From an uncultured Cohaesibacter sp. (GTDB lineage: Bacteria; Pseudomonadota; Alphaproteobacteria; Rhizobiales; Cohaesibacteraceae), in contig NZ_OY782764.1 of assembly GCF_963678225.1 (NCBI RefSeq), positions 3,043,001 to 3,107,000 of the forward strand: a DNA stretch of 64,000 bases, written 5' to 3'. A model generated the notes under the pieces. It made no database searches. It saw nothing but the letters and a program-made list of their open reading frames with translations, and was not told where the DNA came from. A program made the translations under genes and the position numbers. Below, piece by piece: positions 61,769 to 64,000 of the stretch (position 1 is its first letter; the number at the start of each line of letters is the position of its first letter).

Positions 61769-63679
61769 GTGCTCGACGCCATTTGGGACAAGTCGCCCCT
61801 TCGGTCTGTTATAGACGGTCTTCTTTATGAACCCAGCAAACTTTGCGATCAGGACAGAGCGCGCCACGCTCTGTTCATTGGGGTGCATTTGGCCGTTGGC
61901 CTGTTGGCTCTAGCCACTCTGCCAATTATTATCCTGACGGCAAGCGACGCCATGGGGGCTGCCGCCTCCAACTTGTCTTTGTTGCCCATGTGGATGCTCT
62001 CTCCGCTCATCTCCGTACTGTATCTGTCGAAAACGGGTAAGCTGGGCAATGCCTTCTTGCTGACGGCTTCCATGACTGCGGCCTTTATCATCTGGATTGC
62101 CAGCATGACAGGCGGATTGCAGTCTCCCCATCTGATTTGGCTTGGTGTCATTCCGTTGGAAGTTGCCCTTTCCGGCAATAAGAGAATCATCAAGCAGGCA
62201 CTGGCCATCTGTTTGTTGGCCCTTGGTCTGATAGGCTGCGTTGATATGACCGGTTTCCTTAAACCTGCGCCTTTGACCAACGGTGGTCTTTCGCTGGTTA
62301 GAGCATTGTCAGTTATGGTCGCTATCCTTTATGCCGGCATGTTGGCCATCCGCATCGAGTTTCTGCATCGCGGGCGTCTTTGCATGCTTCAGGCGGAAGA
62401 AATGCGCTATCGCTCCATTGCCGATACGGTTTCCGATATGATTACGCGCCATGATCGCAGTGGAGACGTGACCTTTGCCTCTTCCACCGCTCAGTCGCTC
62501 ATCAATGTCAAACCGGAGCATCTCATGGGCAACGGGCTTTTCCAGAGAGTGCATATTCCGGATCGCCCTGCTTTTCTGCAGGCCTTGTCTGATTGCATGA
62601 ACAAGAGTGATGATGACAAGACACCGGTGACGGTGGAAGTGCGCATCGTGGCTCAGCCGGAAGGCTCTGCTGACGCCTCGGATGAAGCCAAGGGTAGGGA
62701 ACAGCTGCGTTGGTGTGAAATGAAATGCGCACCAGAGCGCGACGATAGCGGCGTTGTCATTGGTGCCATTGCCGCATCTCGCGATATCAGCAAACGCAAG
62801 AAGCAGCAGCAGGCTTTGGAAGAAGCGCGCAGCGAAGCGGAATTGGCCAACGAGAGCAAAACACGCTTTCTGGCCAATGTGACCCATGAACTGAGAACCC
62901 CGCTCAACACCATCATTGGCTTTTCTGAAATCCTTTGCCATCCGGATCTGGTGCATGACAATGAAGCCAAGAGCATCGAATATGCCGAACTGATTCATAA
63001 GGGTGGCAATCACCTTTTGCAGCTGGTGAATGCTCTGCTGGATATGTCTCGTATCGAGTCGGGCAATTTTGAAGTTGTGTCACAGCAATTCGATATTGTT
63101 GACCTGAGCGAAAGCTGCTGCAAGATGATGCAGGGGGATGCAGAAAATCGGGGTATCGCGCTCTACAGCAAGAATGATGAAGATATCCACGAAGTTTGCC
63201 TTGATCCGCGTGCCTGTCGTCAGATCCTTCTCAATCTGATCACCAATGCGCTGAAATTCAGCGACCGTGGTGACAAGGTCATGGTCTCTGTGCGTCATGC
63301 CCGCGACCATCGCGGTCGCAAACAGGATCACATGATCGATTTGATTGTGTCCGACAGCGGCATTGGCATTGACAAGCAGGACATTCCCAAACTAGGAAAA
63401 CCATTCGTTCAAGCCGAAAACAGTTTGCAGCGTCGCTTCGAGGGCGCTGGCATCGGACTTTCCATCGTGCAGGGCTTAAGCACTTTGCAGAATGGCCACA
63501 TGACTATTGATAGTGAGCTGGGCAAAGGAACGACCGTAACCGTAACCCTGCCGCTAGACATGACAAGGACTGCGCTTGAAAGTGACGATCCGTCTGATGA
63601 CCTGATCGTTCCTATTGAATCGCACTTGATAAAGGAAGACACCGAGACCCAGGCAAACAGGGCGCACAAGGTCGCCTGA
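61769..63679 (+). CDS. divJ: PAS-domain sensor histidine kinase, DivJ-like
   Basis: A 636-residue hybrid-free histidine kinase. Six or so hydrophobic helices (about residues 30-195) anchor it in the membrane. A PAS domain (about 215-335, MRYRSIADTVSDMITRHDRS) follows. The HisKA box HELRTPLNTIIGFSEI holds the phospho-site H373. The ATPase domain shows NLITNALKFSDRG, SDSGIGID and GAGIGLSI. This layout and the Rhizobiales neighbourhood match DivJ, the kinase of DivK that promotes cell-cycle progression through CtrA. A GTG start has GGTGAGG seven bases upstream. PleC/PdhS-type kinases are the alternative. Confidence 0.82.
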   Translation: MLDAIWDKSPLRSVIDGLLYEPSKLCDQDRARHALFIGVHLAVGLLALATLPIIILTASDAMGAAASNLSLLPMWMLSPLISVLYLSKTGKLGNAFLLTASMTAAFIIWIASMTGGLQSPHLIWLGVIPLEVALSGNKRIIKQALAICLLALGLIGCVDMTGFLKPAPLTNGGLSLVRALSVMVAILYAGMLAIRIEFLHRGRLCMLQAEEMRYRSIADTVSDMITRHDRSGDVTFASSTAQSLINVKPEHLMGNGLFQRVHIPDRPAFLQALSDCMNKSDDDKTPVTVEVRIVAQPEGSADASDEAKGREQLRWCEMKCAPERDDSGVVIGAIAASRDISKRKKQQQALEEARSEAELANESKTRFLANVTHELRTPLNTIIGFSEILCHPDLVHDNEAKSIEYAELIHKGGNHLLQLVNALLDMSRIESGNFEVVSQQFDIVDLSESCCKMMQGDAENRGIALYSKNDEDIHEVCLDPRACRQILLNLITNALKFSDRGDKVMVSVRHARDHRGRKQDHMIDLIVSDSGIGIDKQDIPKLGKPFVQAENSLQRRFEGAGIGLSIVQGLSTLQNGHMTIDSELGKGTTVTVTLPLDMTRTALESDDPSDDLIVPIESHLIKEDTETQANRAHKVA

Positions 63680-63757
63680 TAGTGATTTCCCTGAATGAAA
63701 TATCGCTAGAAGAAAACCAAATCCGGTAGAGAGCAATTGAACAAGAGGCAAAACGCA

Positions 63758-64000
63758 ATGTCAGAGACATATGACGATTATGAAAACTGGGAAGAAGAGC
63801 GCAGGGTTAGTCCGCTCTCCCTGGTTGTCATTGTGGTCATGGCGCTCACTAGCGCCGCCATAATTGGCAATGCCCTGTTACGACAGCCCAATTCCGCCGG
63901 TGTTGTGATCATGAAGGATGTGCGCAACGAGCATCTGAAAAATCGTGCCAACGCAAAATCCGGTGGGAATGCTCTGGAGCAGGTTAACAAGCAGGCTATG
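63758..64000 (+). CDS. N-terminal part of a membrane-anchored protein, possibly peptidoglycan-binding
   Basis: The first 81 codons of a gene cut by the window end. An acidic N-terminal stretch (MSETYDDYENWEEERR) precedes one hydrophobic helix (LSLVVIVVMALTSAAIIG). After it a Lys/Asn-rich part begins the periplasmic region. In Rhizobiales the gene after divJ often encodes a peptidoglycan-binding domain protein, so that is my guess; the domain itself is not in view. It is co-oriented with the kinase, 78 bases apart. Confidence 0.6.
   Translation, partial: MSETYDDYENWEEERRVSPLSLVVIVVMALTSAAIIGNALLRQPNSAGVVIMKDVRNEHLKNRANAKSGGNALEQVNKQAM

Overview
The window looks like a stretch of chromosome from an alphaproteobacterium of the order Hyphomicrobiales (Rhizobiales). 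By eye the DNA is about half G+C. The main taxonomic clues are a MucR/Ros zinc-finger regulator, a DivJ-type PAS histidine kinase, a DnaA domain IV-like helix-turn-helix protein followed by a DUF6456 protein, DUF5330, a BTLCP (DUF920) peptidase, an Ochrobactrum-type D-aminopeptidase, and a two-subunit methylmalonyl-CoA mutase with MeaB. A marine Cohaesibacter-like genus is one guess, but the sequence alone does not prove it. No phage, insertion sequence, CRISPR array or rRNA operon is visible. Gene density is high and most genes are ordinary core metabolism.

Layout. 0-5 kb: the 3' end of a sugar-acid dehydratase, then a leftward three-gene membrane operon (polytopic glycan protein, HAD-UbiA fusion, GtrA) and tRNA-Gln. 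5-11 kb: tRNA-Pro, a CDF metal exporter, a D-amino acid aminotransferase, three tiny ORFs, a flavoprotein, a BTLCP peptidase and a small membrane protein. 11-18 kb: an acetyl-CoA hydrolase/CoA-transferase, a SLAC1/TDT anion channel facing an Rrf2 Fe-S regulator, two candidate structured RNAs beside that regulator, and an SDR-DoxX fusion. 17-32 kb: a P1 peptidase, an asparaginase, a two-receiver protein, MeaB, secreted and lipoprotein genes, an M20 dipeptidase, a second degenerate receiver protein, a HerA-like ATPase, two small conserved proteins and a LuxR solo. 32-41 kb: methylmalonyl-CoA mutase subunits A and B, YbjQ, a LOG-family protein, a GNAT-like protein, a haloacid dehalogenase and a branched-chain aminotransferase. 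41-51 kb: Fe-type superoxide dismutase, a GT4 glycosyltransferase, a D-aminopeptidase, a polysaccharide-type acetyltransferase, oligopeptidase B, a CHMI-fold isomerase and MsrB. 51-57 kb: a complete Mrp antiporter operon A-G. 57-64 kb: a regulatory block with mucR, a DnaA-IV HTH gene, DUF6456, SufE, DUF5330, the DivJ-like kinase and the start of a further membrane protein.

How the parts fit. MeaB (21 kb) services the B12-dependent mutase encoded at 32.5-36.6 kb. Together with the CoA-transferase and the branched-chain aminotransferase they form a propionyl/succinyl-CoA and amino-acid catabolic theme. The D-amino acid aminotransferase, D-aminopeptidase, P1 aminopeptidase, asparaginase, M20 dipeptidase and oligopeptidase B suggest peptide and D-amino-acid scavenging. 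Superoxide dismutase and MsrB cover oxidative damage. The last 7 kb links transcriptional silencing (MucR) with cell-cycle signalling (DivJ).

Most interesting unexplained signals: two terminator-ended structured RNA candidates flanking the Rrf2 gene, three helically phased TTGAATCA repeats that each contain a GANTC site, two degenerate receiver proteins with the same C-terminal tail, the HAD-UbiA/GtrA operon, and a GANTC cluster upstream of the DivJ-like gene.
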